Shown here piece by piece: positions 8,311 through 16,320 of a stretch of 37,911 bases of DNA. The position numbers and the translations under genes were made by a program. Each line of letters opens with the position of its first letter. Position 1 is the stretch's first letter. The DNA lies in IMG/VR virus record IMGVR_UViG_3300020192_000032, positions 1 to 37,911 of that record, one strand, 5' to 3'. The notes beneath the pieces are model-generated. The model was not told where the DNA came from. It made no database searches and saw nothing but the letters and a program-made list of their open reading frames with translations. The DNA comes from a virus.

Positions 8311-8610
8311 TTAAATTGGGGTTAGTGGTTCGTTGTCCTTGTCATCCTTTCTCCTTTTCAGTTCTGCCTTAACGTCCTTGTCAAACTGCTTATCCCGCAT
8401 CTTATCGTACAATCGGATGTACTTCGCCCCGTTACCACGGAAAGTGACAGACGACACCACATTGGAGTTGCTCGGCTGCCTCATGACCACCACGCTCAAC
8501 TCCCCAGCCTTCAGAATGGCCGTGAAAGTCCACCCCGATGCCACCATGTGGATGAGAAAGTCGTAGTCGGGCGGCTCGTGTGCCCAGGAGTTTTCCACCT
8601 TACCCCCCAT
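8311..8610 (-). CDS. Conserved-looking hypothetical protein
   Basis: The product is 99 residues from ATG 8610, with AAAGGGA directly upstream, and overlaps the end of the preceding exonuclease gene by 11 bases. The N-terminal two thirds look like mixed beta strands and helix (FLIHMVASGWTFTAILKAG, then LSVVVMRQPSNSN), and the C-terminus is a highly charged helix (LKRRKDDKDNEPLTPI). I recognise no motif, membrane segment or metal site. Context among DNA-end-processing genes suggests a role in the same pathway, but nothing in the protein shows it. Confidence 0.6.
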   Translation of the reverse strand: MGGKVENSWAHEPPDYDFLIHMVASGWTFTAILKAGELSVVVMRQPSNSNVVSSVTFRGNGAKYIRLYDKMRDKQFDKDVKAELKRRKDDKDNEPLTPI

Positions 8611-9478
8611 TCCCTTTGTTCAAGAAACCACGGGACAAGTTGGCCTCGGACATGGTGACGAACTGGAACTCCTGCATTACCCCGTCCCACGCTTGGGCAT
8701 CTACACCCAAACCCTCCTCTAGTTTTGGCCGAGGCGTGCCGGGCCACGGGAGAAGGGTGAGTTGAAGGTTCCGGTCTATAACGCTTTTGGCATCCACTAT
8801 TCTCTGGTGTTTCACCTTGGACAAGATGTCGATTTTCTTCGCCAAGTAGACGCACGCCGTTTTTTCTCCCACCTGCCCGCCGATGCCTGGGATGTTATCG
8901 GACTTGCATCCGGCGATGGCCTTGACGTGCGACCACAGAGATGGGTCGATCTGGTACTCCTCGCAGAATTTCTTCCAGTCCATAATCTTCTTCTGGGCGG
9001 GATGGTAAACCACACACCTTTTTCCGATACACTGGTACAAGTCCTGATCCCCGGATACGATAACCGCCCGGTGGTGATTCGGGAGTCCATAGACGACGGA
9101 TGCAATCAGGTCGTCCGCTTCGTACCCGGACTTATACACCACGTTCCCCAGGCCAATTCGATCAACCAAGGAATTACGAATGAGGTCGATCTGCTCCAGA
9201 CATCCTTCGCGGGCCAATTCCTCCTCTTCTGTCCTCTTCTTGGTTCGCCTCGACTCCTTGTACCAAGGATATTTCTGACTCCGAAGAGACTTACCGTGAT
9301 CGAAGCAGAATACACAGTCGGACGTGGCCCACCGCTGCATGGACATTCTGAGTTCACGCAGAAACCCGTATATCACTCCGGTCGGCTTGTCCTCATGTGA
9401 CAGGTGTCCAGTAGTGTACTGTGCCCTCCAGGCCAAGTTGTTCACGTCGAACACGAGCCACGTCCGCTTGGTTGTCAT
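8600..9478 (-). CDS. 5'-3' exonuclease / flap endonuclease (FEN family)
   Basis: The product is 292 residues. I choose ATG 9478, which shares a base with the previous stop (TAATG), over the ATG-like start 27 bases upstream. Motifs of the FEN/PolI 5'-nuclease family: LVFDVNNLAWRAQY (about 8-21), CFDHG (about 56-60), YEADDLIASVVYGL (about 120-133), VIVSGDQDLYQCI (about 141-153) and CKSDNIPGIGGQVGEKTA (about 192-209, the helix-hairpin-helix). Acidic metal ligands are present in each. It should remove RNA primers and flaps from lagging strands, a role T4 RNase H or T5 D15 plays. It stands alone rather than fused to the polymerase, consistent with the separate polymerase genes in this window. Confidence 0.9.
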   Translation of the reverse strand: MTTKRTWLVFDVNNLAWRAQYTTGHLSHEDKPTGVIYGFLRELRMSMQRWATSDCVFCFDHGKSLRSQKYPWYKESRRTKKRTEEEELAREGCLEQIDLIRNSLVDRIGLGNVVYKSGYEADDLIASVVYGLPNHHRAVIVSGDQDLYQCIGKRCVVYHPAQKKIMDWKKFCEEYQIDPSLWSHVKAIAGCKSDNIPGIGGQVGEKTACVYLAKKIDILSKVKHQRIVDAKSVIDRNLQLTLLPWPGTPRPKLEEGLGVDAQAWDGVMQEFQFVTMSEANLSRGFLNKGNGG

Positions 9479-9756
9479 TATTGTTTCCCGTTGGGGTTGT
9501 CGCAACTGTTGTTGTTTCCAAAAACCTGTGGCGTCTTTTCCAAGTTTAGTTTATTCTCCTCCAGTTCGATTAACTTCTCGACGTAATGGAGTGCCTTCTT
9601 CAAGTCCTCGATCCCTCCCTTTTCCCGCCACCGGCAGAGGTACTTAATGGCGTTGCCTTCGAGGAAGGGGATGTCGTTTGCAGCAATGAAGTCCCACGGC
9701 TGGATACTTTTGTTTTTGTAGTGGACGCCACCGGGCTGTCGGTCGTTTACACTCAT
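9478..9756 (-). CDS. DUF3310 protein (T7 gp1.7-like)
   Basis: The product is 92 residues. ATG 9756 with AAGGAG about 8 bases upstream is a better start than the GTG at 9765. The core has SIQPWDFIAANDIPFLEGN followed by AIKYLCRWREKGGIEDLKKA, which is the DUF3310 pattern (aromatic/Pro, then GNAIKY, then a W/R-rich turn and a paired helix). The family includes T7 gp1.7, reported as a nucleotide kinase affecting dideoxynucleotide sensitivity. A role in nucleotide metabolism would suit this cluster, but activity cannot be read from such a short sequence. The last 25 residues are Asn/Gln-rich and probably disordered. Confidence 0.8.
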   Translation of the reverse strand: MSVNDRQPGGVHYKNKSIQPWDFIAANDIPFLEGNAIKYLCRWREKGGIEDLKKALHYVEKLIELEENKLNLEKTPQVFGNNNSCDNPNGKQ

Positions 9757-9798
9757 CAATTTCACTCCTTGTCCAAAAGTTCTTGTTCAGTGGTCGGC

Positions 9799-10872
9799 TT
9801 ACTTGTCATACTTACTCGTCCTCTCGACCCTTGTCGCTTCCGCAACCACCTTCCAGTGGGCAAAAGTGGTCTTTCGGAGGCGAACTTGGTATTTTGGGGT
9901 GTTGGAAATTTCCTGACACAACTGCTCGATGGTTCCGACGAACCCGAACTCGGGGGCGACCAACTTCGACTTATCACCTTTCCAGTGCTTCCACTCCACC
10001 AACCACCGGATACAGGACTCGATGTCATCTAGACCTGTGGAGTGATATATAGGAAACTCAACGTCCCATTCCTGTCCGGTGAACCGAGTTCTCTTTACTT
10101 TGGCCTGAGTGATTCCTCCGACCTGTACGTCCTTCCCTTTAAATGATTTGTCCAAGGTTTGCTTCCTCTTTAGCCAGATTTGGACCTGGGCGTAGAATGC
10201 CAACGCCTTTCCACCGCTCCGTGTCTCCGGGTTGAACATGGCCCCGAATCCAATATTGTCTCGGGTCTGGGATATGATTACCAATATGCTCCCAGACCCG
10301 GTGACCAAGAGATTGGCGACACGAAGACGGGAAGAGTTGATCTTGGCCTTCGCTGTGCCGTAGCTGCCGGTAACTTCCTTTCCACCTTCCCGTCCCTTAC
10401 GCTCCTTGGCGACTTGCTCCTCTTCGTCCTTTGGCATGAGGGCATCCATACTGTCCAGGACGTACACCGTTGGCCCGGACTTGGCCGTGTCCTCAAAGTG
10501 ATCGTAGAACTCTTCGGGACTAGAACTAGCTCCATTTCCTGGAGTAAGAAGTTGCAGACGATCTGCCATATTTGGACCAAAGCACTTGTGTACATCCATG
10601 ATGGCCCCGTTCTCAGGACCGTTGTAAATCAAGCTGTGAGAATCGAACTCTGGATTGATGGACACCTCTGCCATCATCGTGAGAGCCAGGAAGGTTTTCC
10701 CACTGTTGCTCCCCCCGACCAGAAGGCAATACGTCCCCTGCTCCAGTCCGTGCCGGGGGTTTCCGGTGACCCCGAGATTCAGGAGGGTAGATCCAAAGGA
10801 CGCGAACACACCCTTTGACATCGGAGTCTCTTTCGGTTGGCGGAGAGCTTTAGCCACGTCGTCGGTAGTCAT
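9799..10872 (-). CDS. RecA/UvsX-like recombinase
   Basis: The product is 357 residues from ATG 10872. It has Walker A VGGSNSGKT (about 52-60), Walker B TVYVLDSMDAL (about 134-144), and an ISQTRDNIGFG segment (about 195-205) where RecA has the loop-2 region after its conserved Gln. The C-terminal 100 residues contain an aromatic-rich unit (RWLVEWKHWKG) absent from classical RecA. The protein should form filaments on ssDNA for strand exchange and recombination-dependent replication. It follows the ssDNA-binding protein gene, with a strong terminator-like hairpin between them, so its expression is probably lower than that of SSB. The ribosome site is weak (TTGGA), again fitting lower expression. 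Confidence 0.88.
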   Translation of the reverse strand: MTTDDVAKALRQPKETPMSKGVFASFGSTLLNLGVTGNPRHGLEQGTYCLLVGGSNSGKTFLALTMMAEVSINPEFDSHSLIYNGPENGAIMDVHKCFGPNMADRLQLLTPGNGASSSPEEFYDHFEDTAKSGPTVYVLDSMDALMPKDEEEQVAKERKGREGGKEVTGSYGTAKAKINSSRLRVANLLVTGSGSILVIISQTRDNIGFGAMFNPETRSGGKALAFYAQVQIWLKRKQTLDKSFKGKDVQVGGITQAKVKRTRFTGQEWDVEFPIYHSTGLDDIESCIRWLVEWKHWKGDKSKLVAPEFGFVGTIEQLCQEISNTPKYQVRLRKTTFAHWKVVAEATRVERTSKYDK

Positions 10873-10887
10873 AATGATTCCAACAAA

Positions 10888-10925
10888 AGTGGAAGGGGTG
10901 TGGTAAATACCACACCCCTTCCACT
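10888..10925 (-). terminator. Strong intrinsic terminator or attenuator between ssb and recA
   Basis: A perfect 17-bp inverted repeat (10888-10904 and 10909-10925) with a 4-base loop is followed on the minus strand by TTTTGTT. The plus-strand side has no T-run. It lies in the 62-base gap after the SSB gene, directly before the recombinase start, so it would stop or weaken transcription from the SSB gene into the recombinase. Confidence 0.8.
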
Positions 10926-10934
10926 CACCTAGGA

Positions 10935-12248
10935 TTAGAAATCGAAGTCGTCATCGTCCGAGTCATCGTCTTCGTCGGAGTCCGTGGCCAGTGGCTTCTT
11001 CGGCTTAACGGTCGTAGAGGAAGGCTTCGTGGTTGGTTTCTTTCCACTTCCTTTCTTCTTCGGTGAAACGTCCTCCTGATCGTCTTCCTGATCGGGTTCT
11101 GGGAGCTTGGTCTTGGTCTTGGCCTTCTTGACTGGCTTCTCTTCCTCTTCTTCCACTTCGAGCGGGGTCAGAGCATCAAGCGGCTTCCAGAATCCTTCTG
11201 GGGTAAGCTTGTTCTTCAGGAAGGCTTTTTCGTCCTTCACCTTCACCACCTTGGCCTTCTTCCTCACCCCTTTGGAAAGGTAGGTAACGACATCCCCGAC
11301 GCTTGGGACTACCTCATCATCATCTTCTGCATAATCGTCGTTGGACTCTTCCTCAGTCTCCTCCTCATCTTCATCAATAGACTCGGACGAGTCAGTGGTG
11401 TGGTCCTCGTCATCATCGTCCCTTTCCTCGGTGTTGATGGTTTCTTCCTCTTCTTCGTCTTCATCTACCGGAGGGTGAATCATCTTCTTTAGTTCGGCGT
11501 ACTTGGTCTTCCGGACCAGATCGTCGAGGCAGATTTCCTTGGCCGTGGTCAGGATATCCTTGGAGACGGCCTTTTCGAGCTTGTGGAACTCGATGTCGGC
11601 CATCTTGACGAAGCTCCCGCTCCCCGCCGACTCACTGGTAGTACCCACTTGGAGGTAATACCCGTTCTGGGGGAAGTAGAACTGACGCATCTCATCCCGC
11701 TTGCTGATTGCAACCCGGCCGAGCTTGGCGTCCAGGTGCTTGCCGAACGCGAAGTGGGAGATTTCGAGCATCTGGATGCCCTTCCCTGTCTCGTCCAGGT
11801 CAAGTACAAGGAACGCCTGTCGTTCCTTGTACTTGACCGACCCGGCCTCGTCCTTCTGTGCTTGGGTCCAGCTATCGTAGCGTGGAGGAAACTTCTGGCA
11901 GATCATGGAGTATTCATCGCACGCCGCACATGTCTCCTTGAGGTTCTTGGCGTTGCAGAACACACAGTCCTTGTTCGGTCCCATCCGTGGGTGGGTGTAG
12001 TACGTTCGCTCGTAGTACATCACTCCAGGTGGGGCGTAGGGGTTGTTCTTGCCAGTCCGGAAGGCCAGGAAGGCCAGCCGGTAGGTCTTATCCTTCTCGT
12101 ACTTGAACAGGGTCACCCCGTCGGGCACCCGGATGGCAAGGCGGTCCCCGCCGGTGGAGTGTTCCGCAAGCCGCCGTTCGGCAGAGTAATAAACATCCCC
12201 TCCGGTCGCCTTTGCCTTACGCTCGTCCCGCTTGTCACGATTTGACAT
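10935..12248 (-). CDS. ssDNA-binding protein, gp32-like, with long acidic C-terminus
   Basis: The product is 437 residues. ATG 12248 has GAGG about 8 bases upstream. The N-terminal ~250 residues form a probable OB-fold domain with a zinc site, CVFCNAKNLKETCAAC (C-x2-C-x8-C-x2-C, about 95-110), as in T4 gp32-type proteins. The next ~185 residues are extremely acidic with Lys-rich patches and contain an SH3/KOW-like island, SVGDVVTYLSKGVRKKAKVV (about 318-337). The protein ends in DSDDDDFDF, the acidic-aromatic tip by which SSBs recruit partners. It is far longer than gp32 because of the acidic insert. It should coat ssDNA at the replication fork and interact with polymerase, helicase and recombinase. 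Confidence 0.8.
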   Translation of the reverse strand: MSNRDKRDERKAKATGGDVYYSAERRLAEHSTGGDRLAIRVPDGVTLFKYEKDKTYRLAFLAFRTGKNNPYAPPGVMYYERTYYTHPRMGPNKDCVFCNAKNLKETCAACDEYSMICQKFPPRYDSWTQAQKDEAGSVKYKERQAFLVLDLDETGKGIQMLEISHFAFGKHLDAKLGRVAISKRDEMRQFYFPQNGYYLQVGTTSESAGSGSFVKMADIEFHKLEKAVSKDILTTAKEICLDDLVRKTKYAELKKMIHPPVDEDEEEEETINTEERDDDDEDHTTDSSESIDEDEEETEEESNDDYAEDDDEVVPSVGDVVTYLSKGVRKKAKVVKVKDEKAFLKNKLTPEGFWKPLDALTPLEVEEEEEKPVKKAKTKTKLPEPDQEDDQEDVSPKKKGSGKKPTTKPSSTTVKPKKPLATDSDEDDDSDDDDFDF

Positions 12249-12402
12249 TATCCAGTCCTCGTTTGGGTGGGTTGTTGGAATCGAAATTCAACTCGGCCTT
12301 CAGGTAACTCATCCGGCAGAAGTATATCAGGATTGGTATGGTGCAGAAAATACACAGTCCGACAACCATCCCGATCATGGTGTAGATCAGGAAGTCTATC
12401 AC
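12235..12402 (-). CDS. Tiny single-pass membrane protein
   Basis: The product is 55 residues. The GTG at 12402 overlaps the upstream stop (GTGA) and has GGAGGG 4 bases upstream; the gene ends 14 bases inside the SSB gene. Residues 4-25 form a clear membrane helix (FLIYTMIGMVVGLCIFCTIP), followed by a basic-polar tail. The role is unknown. Its translational coupling to replication genes, and two similar tiny membrane ORFs at 20846-20944 and 22139-22252, argue that it is real. A membrane anchor for replication, or a toxin- or holin-like protein, are both speculative. Confidence 0.65.
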   Translation of the reverse strand: MIDFLIYTMIGMVVGLCIFCTIPILIYFCRMSYLKAELNFDSNNPPKRGLDNVKS

Positions 12403-12905
12403 TCGACCCTCCGTTTCTTTTTGCGAAGAGGAGGTTCCTCTTCCATTGACACCCTCACTGTCTTCCTTGAAATCTCGATTACTCCTTCCTGCACGCCTTT
12501 GGGGAGTCGTGGGCCGGAGAAATAGTCTCTACCCTGTAATTCACACAGTTTCTCGATCATCCGTTTCCGGTGGTCGATGGCCTCTGTTCCAGCCTTGGCA
12601 ATCCCAACTGCGTGTTTCGCGGCGTTGTAAGCTCGAAGGGCAGTTTGATATCGTTTGGACACTTTTACCGTAGCAGAGATCAGTGTTTCCGTGATTTTCA
12701 CTTTCGGATTGGGTACAAACTTCTCAGGTTCATTCCTGACCGCCAACTCCACTTCCGCCTCGGTCAACTCCATGTCTGCTTTGGCAGTAGCGAGGCGATC
12801 TTCCTCGTCAGCCAGTAGGACATTCAACTGGTGACAAAGCAAGGACTGGTTCTCGCACTCTACGTCCAGTCTGTCCCTGTCGATCTCAAATGGCGACTTG
12901 CTCAT
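12399..12905 (-). CDS. Conserved-looking helical phage protein, function unknown
   Basis: The product is 168 residues. ATG 12905 has AAGGGGGTG about 5 bases upstream. The protein is almost all helical: heptad-like to about residue 60 (LLADEEDRLATAKADMELTE), then a second helical region ending in HRKRMIEKLCELQGRDYFSG. This last block (basic helix, then YFS) resembles segments I have seen in small recombination- or SSB-associated phage proteins, but I cannot name a family. The C-terminus is basic (LRKKKRRVE). Its place between the clamp loader and SSB genes suggests an accessory replication or recombination factor. Confidence 0.6.
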   Translation of the reverse strand: MSKSPFEIDRDRLDVECENQSLLCHQLNVLLADEEDRLATAKADMELTEAEVELAVRNEPEKFVPNPKVKITETLISATVKVSKRYQTALRAYNAAKHAVGIAKAGTEAIDHRKRMIEKLCELQGRDYFSGPRLPKGVQEGVIEISRKTVRVSMEEEPPLRKKKRRVE

Positions 12906-12919
12906 TGCAGCACCCCCTT

Positions 12920-12943
12920 ACCCACCGAATAGTATCGGTGGGT
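12920..12943 (-). other. Intergenic hairpin in front of a ribosome binding site
   Basis: Inverted repeat 12920-12928/12935-12943 (9-bp arms including an A-T closing pair, 6-base loop) between the clamp loader gene and the 168-residue protein gene. On minus it is followed by AAGGGGGTG, the next gene's ribosome site, not by a T-run. On plus it is followed by a T-rich stretch. It may stabilise or insulate mRNA on minus. Confidence 0.5.
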
Positions 12944-12953
12944 TGTATTTTGT

Positions 12954-13907
12954 TTACTTCTTAGATTTAGACTTGTGCGTTGTAACCTCATAACAGTTTG
13001 CCACCAACCCGGCTTTCCCACAGTCGTAGTAATGGTCCCGAAACACTTCCAGTATGTAGGCAGCTAGTGGAACCAATGGACTGTTCCCCAACGCGACTGC
13101 GGTGAAGTATCCTAGGATCATCCGCCGTAGTTTCTCTGGTTCTTCTTCCACCCCCTTTAGGATTTTAGCCACGTCCACCCACTTGGACCGTGGGCTACAC
13201 AACTCCCGGCACAACCTAATGGACTCGACCTCCGAGTCGGCCCTGGAAAGGAAATCCAGCCTAGCATCCTGGCCCACCACCCCGGCGATCTGGTCCAGTA
13301 ACTTCAGGGCATCCCGCCCGCTGCCGGAAGCAACCTCCGCGATCTTTGTGGCCACGACCGCCTCAACTACAAACTCCTCGCTCGCTGCCACTTCCGTGAC
13401 CAGCCCGACCAAATCCTTGTGGGGAATTGGCTTCAGGACGACCCTGGTGCATCTGGACTGAATGGCTTTCAGTAGGTGATGTGGTTCCGACGAGCATAGG
13501 AAAAAGTACACGCCGGTCGGGGGTTCCTCAATAGTCTTGAGCATGGCAGTCTGGGCGTCCCCACCCTGCCGCTTGGACAACTGGTGGGCCTCGTCGAACA
13601 CCCACACCCTGGAAGTCGAGTCCGGCTCAAACGTTCCTTGAGAACACTTGAGTTGAATCTCCCGGATGTGGTCGATGCCTCGGGACGAGGCAGCATTGAC
13701 CTCGACCAAGTCCGACCCGGTGGCCCCCACCAATCCGGCCATGATCCTGGCCGCTGTGGTCTTGCCCGTCCCAGGTGGACCCTCGAACAGAAGGGCGTGT
13801 GGGACTGCCTTCCTTTTCACGAACTGTTGAAGCATCTTCACGGCGGAAGGTTGACCGACGATTTCCTTTAGAGTCGTCGGCCGGTACTTGCGTTGGAACT
13901 CGTGCAT
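12954..13907 (-). CDS. Clamp loader AAA+ ATPase (RFC/gp44/DnaX-like)
   Basis: The product is 317 residues. ATG 13907 has AGGAAG about 7 bases upstream, so it is preferred over a start 63 bases upstream inside the reductase gene. The start HEFQRKYRPTTLKEIVGQ is the typical clamp-loader beginning. Walker A is EGPPGTGKTTAAR (about 42-54), Walker B VFDEAHQLSK (about 99-108), sensor 1 lies at FFLCSSEP, and the SRC motif with arginine finger is QSRCTRVV. A sensor 2 region is at GSGRDALKLL. No small subunit (gp62-like) is visible, so this may form a homo-oligomer or use an unrecognised partner. It should load the DnaN-like clamp encoded at 22242-23363. Confidence 0.9.
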   Translation of the reverse strand: MHEFQRKYRPTTLKEIVGQPSAVKMLQQFVKRKAVPHALLFEGPPGTGKTTAARIMAGLVGATGSDLVEVNAASSRGIDHIREIQLKCSQGTFEPDSTSRVWVFDEAHQLSKRQGGDAQTAMLKTIEEPPTGVYFFLCSSEPHHLLKAIQSRCTRVVLKPIPHKDLVGLVTEVAASEEFVVEAVVATKIAEVASGSGRDALKLLDQIAGVVGQDARLDFLSRADSEVESIRLCRELCSPRSKWVDVAKILKGVEEEPEKLRRMILGYFTAVALGNSPLVPLAAYILEVFRDHYYDCGKAGLVANCYEVTTHKSKSKK

Positions 13908-13932
13908 GAAAAACTTCCTGATTGTATGGTGA

Positions 13933-16158
13933 CTATTGACACGACCCTCCGACACATGCCATCGTGGCACTCGCCGCCGTTTGGTCCTCGTCCTCGTACC
14001 GGGTCAGCTTGGCCCAATTGATGGTCGGGAAATTCTTCACCATCTCGACATACTGCAACTCGGTCAATTCCTCGTTTGGGGCGTAAGAGTAAATTCCGTT
14101 GTCTTTGGGCAAAAAGGAAATCCCGTTGATCTTTGAGAAGTTCCGATACACCCATGCCCCCACGTCCAACCACTCGTGGTCGTCCACGTAGATGGTACAA
14201 GACACGTTATGTTCCGTGTAGTTCTCCTTCCACTCCATCCAGTTCTCCAACTGCTGGATGGCATTATGGTCGTTACGGGTCGTTGTCCCGGCCGGGGCAC
14301 ATTTCGGGAATCCAAACACGGCCAACTCGCCCGGTCGCTCCGGGGCGTCGGCCGTCGGAACTCCTGATTCCCGCAAGAACTTGGCGATAGGGGTGTCCTT
14401 TGGCTCCCTAACCCAACGGACCTGCTTGGCGGCGTACCTGTCTGATACCCCGGACGCACAGTCGAAGAACACAGACGAATCCCCTCCCGGCTTGACAGTC
14501 GTATTCGCGGCCGACAGACTAACCCCCCACCGCTCGGACAACATGATGTCAACCTTATGGACTTCTTCTTTGAAATCACGAAGAAGTTGTGCCCTTCCTG
14601 GTGCCCCGAACCGTAGGTGAGGACAATCGGCGTGGCCGGTCACATCCACACCCAGGAGCCGTTCCTCCTCACAGTTCTTCCTCCAGTCGTTGCGAATGTA
14701 GTTGAATCTGGTGGCCATTGATTGGATCTTACCGAAGTATGCAGCGGTCCTCACTTTCCTTTTTAAACTCTCCGGGGTATCCCACGACCGAGCCACGGCA
14801 ATACTGAGGTTACAAAATTCAAAGGGCCGTAGGATGATCTCGCCACACGGATTACACCCGAATTTCCACGGCAGGCGTCGGGCCGGTTTGGTGGCATTCG
14901 CTGCCGTCCGGTTGAAAATCCCCCTTTCCCCCGACTTGGATCGGATCAAGGACGCCCATTCCTCCACGAACACCTCGACCGGGGGTCGATCCTCGTACTC
15001 GTAGACTGCGGAGTTGTTAGACATTGTACGGTGGACACTGTGGGCGTACCAGTTACCGCTTTTGGCGTTCCTCATCAAGAGACTCGTCTGGTCGGACAAA
15101 GAAATCTCAGCGGCCCGTCGGACACCCCCAACTTGGACGATGGTCCCAATCTTGCACGACATATCGTGTACGTCGATATCTTCCAAGAACTTTCCCTGCC
15201 GAGATTTAAACAGCGATCTGGAGAAGTCGAGCAGTTCGACCAAAGGATCAGGACCACTAGAACGCCCGCCTTTGGTTCTGAGGCGGGCGTTATTCTTCCG
15301 GACCTTAGACACGTCCACTTTTGTGTCCCATCCGTCCCAAAGCAGGTTCAGGTGACGATGGAAAGTGTCACACCAATCCTCGGTCGTGTCCTCAACCACC
15401 AGGGTCTCGGACTTTCCGTTCTGTCGTTTGATTCGTGGAAGTTGTGAGACGTACTCGTCCTCACAAGAGAAACCCATTCCGGTTCCTTGCATGAGGATGT
15501 ACAACAACTCTGCGAATGCGAACGGGTCGGACATCGGGGCGTAGGCACAGTTGTAGGCTCCGACGTTGCACCGATCCAGTGCCGGCCCAGCCATCTGTAC
15601 TACCCGCATGGCAGGTGACGCTTCCAGCGTATACATGGAGGTCTGGAGTCCCGTCTTCTCCTCATTAGTTAAGAGTACCCCAGGGAGAGTAAATAGCCAC
15701 GGGGTGATCCGCTCGTACACGGCCTCTTTCCATGTTTCCCGTCGGCCGTCGGTTTCCCTCCATCTGGCGAATTTGGACATGAACTGGTAAATCTGGAGGT
15801 CGGTTGGGAAGTGCGTTTGCATTTCCACAAAACGGTCCTGAACTTCCTGTGAAACTGGAAGTAGGCACCTTGCCCTGTTTTTCTCCTCGCGATAGTTCTG
15901 GTAGTGTTCCGCTTGGGCAAACAAACCGGCCGTCCAGAGTTGCTGTATGACCAGACGTTGAACGTCCTCCACATCGGGAATGGTAATATTTTTGGCTTTC
16001 AGGGAATTGATCACCCCCCTGACGATTGTTTCTGTCCATAAAACGACCCGATCCGTAAAGTCGGTGGACTTAAAGCACAGGCCCAACGCTTTCCGGATTT
16101 TGTCGGCGTCGAACGTGACGACCCGACCGTCCCTCTTCTTGCATGACAGTTCGGACAA
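13933..16158 (-). CDS. nrdJ: Class II (adenosylcobalamin-dependent) ribonucleotide reductase, monomeric type
   Basis: The product is 741 residues from a TTG at 16158 with a strong AAGGAG 7 bases upstream. Residues 1-95 are an ATP-cone-like region (KKRDGRVVTFDADKIRKAL). The catalytic barrel follows: NCAYAPMSDP near 205-215, GTGMGFS about 228-234, GGRSSGPDPL about 308-317, FGCNPCGEI (about 446-454, with active-site Cys and Glu) and PGGDSSVFFDCASG (about 563-576). The C-terminus CVGGSCQ supplies the mobile cysteine pair that regenerates the enzyme. Length and layout fit the single-chain Lactobacillus-type triphosphate reductase. It makes dNTPs without oxygen, provided the host supplies B12. With Dcd, ThyX and DUF3310 genes it gives the phage its own dNTP supply. 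Confidence 0.88.
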   Translation of the reverse strand: MSELSCKKRDGRVVTFDADKIRKALGLCFKSTDFTDRVVLWTETIVRGVINSLKAKNITIPDVEDVQRLVIQQLWTAGLFAQAEHYQNYREEKNRARCLLPVSQEVQDRFVEMQTHFPTDLQIYQFMSKFARWRETDGRRETWKEAVYERITPWLFTLPGVLLTNEEKTGLQTSMYTLEASPAMRVVQMAGPALDRCNVGAYNCAYAPMSDPFAFAELLYILMQGTGMGFSCEDEYVSQLPRIKRQNGKSETLVVEDTTEDWCDTFHRHLNLLWDGWDTKVDVSKVRKNNARLRTKGGRSSGPDPLVELLDFSRSLFKSRQGKFLEDIDVHDMSCKIGTIVQVGGVRRAAEISLSDQTSLLMRNAKSGNWYAHSVHRTMSNNSAVYEYEDRPPVEVFVEEWASLIRSKSGERGIFNRTAANATKPARRLPWKFGCNPCGEIILRPFEFCNLSIAVARSWDTPESLKRKVRTAAYFGKIQSMATRFNYIRNDWRKNCEEERLLGVDVTGHADCPHLRFGAPGRAQLLRDFKEEVHKVDIMLSERWGVSLSAANTTVKPGGDSSVFFDCASGVSDRYAAKQVRWVREPKDTPIAKFLRESGVPTADAPERPGELAVFGFPKCAPAGTTTRNDHNAIQQLENWMEWKENYTEHNVSCTIYVDDHEWLDVGAWVYRNFSKINGISFLPKDNGIYSYAPNEELTELQYVEMVKNFPTINWAKLTRYEDEDQTAASATMACVGGSCQ

Positions 16159-16159
16159 T

Positions 16160-16216
16160 TTAAATCTCCTTGATGGAAGTCCGTTTTAAAGTTAAACCTT
16201 CACGCTTGTACACCAT
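16160..16216 (-). CDS. Possible 18-codon leader ORF upstream of the reductase
   Basis: ATG 16216 lies in the 30-base repeat (16211-16240) with GGGGG about 8 bases upstream. The frame gives MVYKREGLTLKRTSIKEI and stops at 16160-16162, one base before the reductase TTG, so the reductase ribosome site is inside this ORF. It may couple or attenuate reductase translation. An ORF this short can arise by chance, so support is weak. Confidence 0.3.
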   Translation of the reverse strand: MVYKREGLTLKRTSIKEI

Positions 16217-16240
16217 GATTTAAACCCCCAAAAACAGCCC
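16211..16240. repeat. 30-base direct repeat, copy 1
   Basis: An exact 30-base match to 26396-26425, both lying in intergenic DNA upstream of minus-strand genes. On minus it reads GGGCTGTTTTTGGGGGTTT, then AAATCATGGTG. The first part looks like the tail of an intrinsic terminator (GC then T5), the second like an SD-start pair. The copy here lacks the long opposing stem arm that the second copy has. Confidence 0.8.
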
Positions 16241-16320
16241 CTAGAATCGACAACCGTGGGTAACCCGTAATTGGCCTCAGATTCGACCCGTGTACCTCAC
16301 CGCGATACCTATTCAGTGGT

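Noticed and set aside
9762-10028. 88-codon minus ORF overlapping the recombinase end
   Set aside because: Most of it is a shifted frame of the recombinase gene with Ser/Gly-rich content; only 15 codons lie outside, with no ribosome site.
11583-12245. 220-codon plus-strand ORF opposite the SSB gene
   Set aside because: Hydrophobic, motif-free and fully opposite a conserved zinc-containing gene; a shadow frame.
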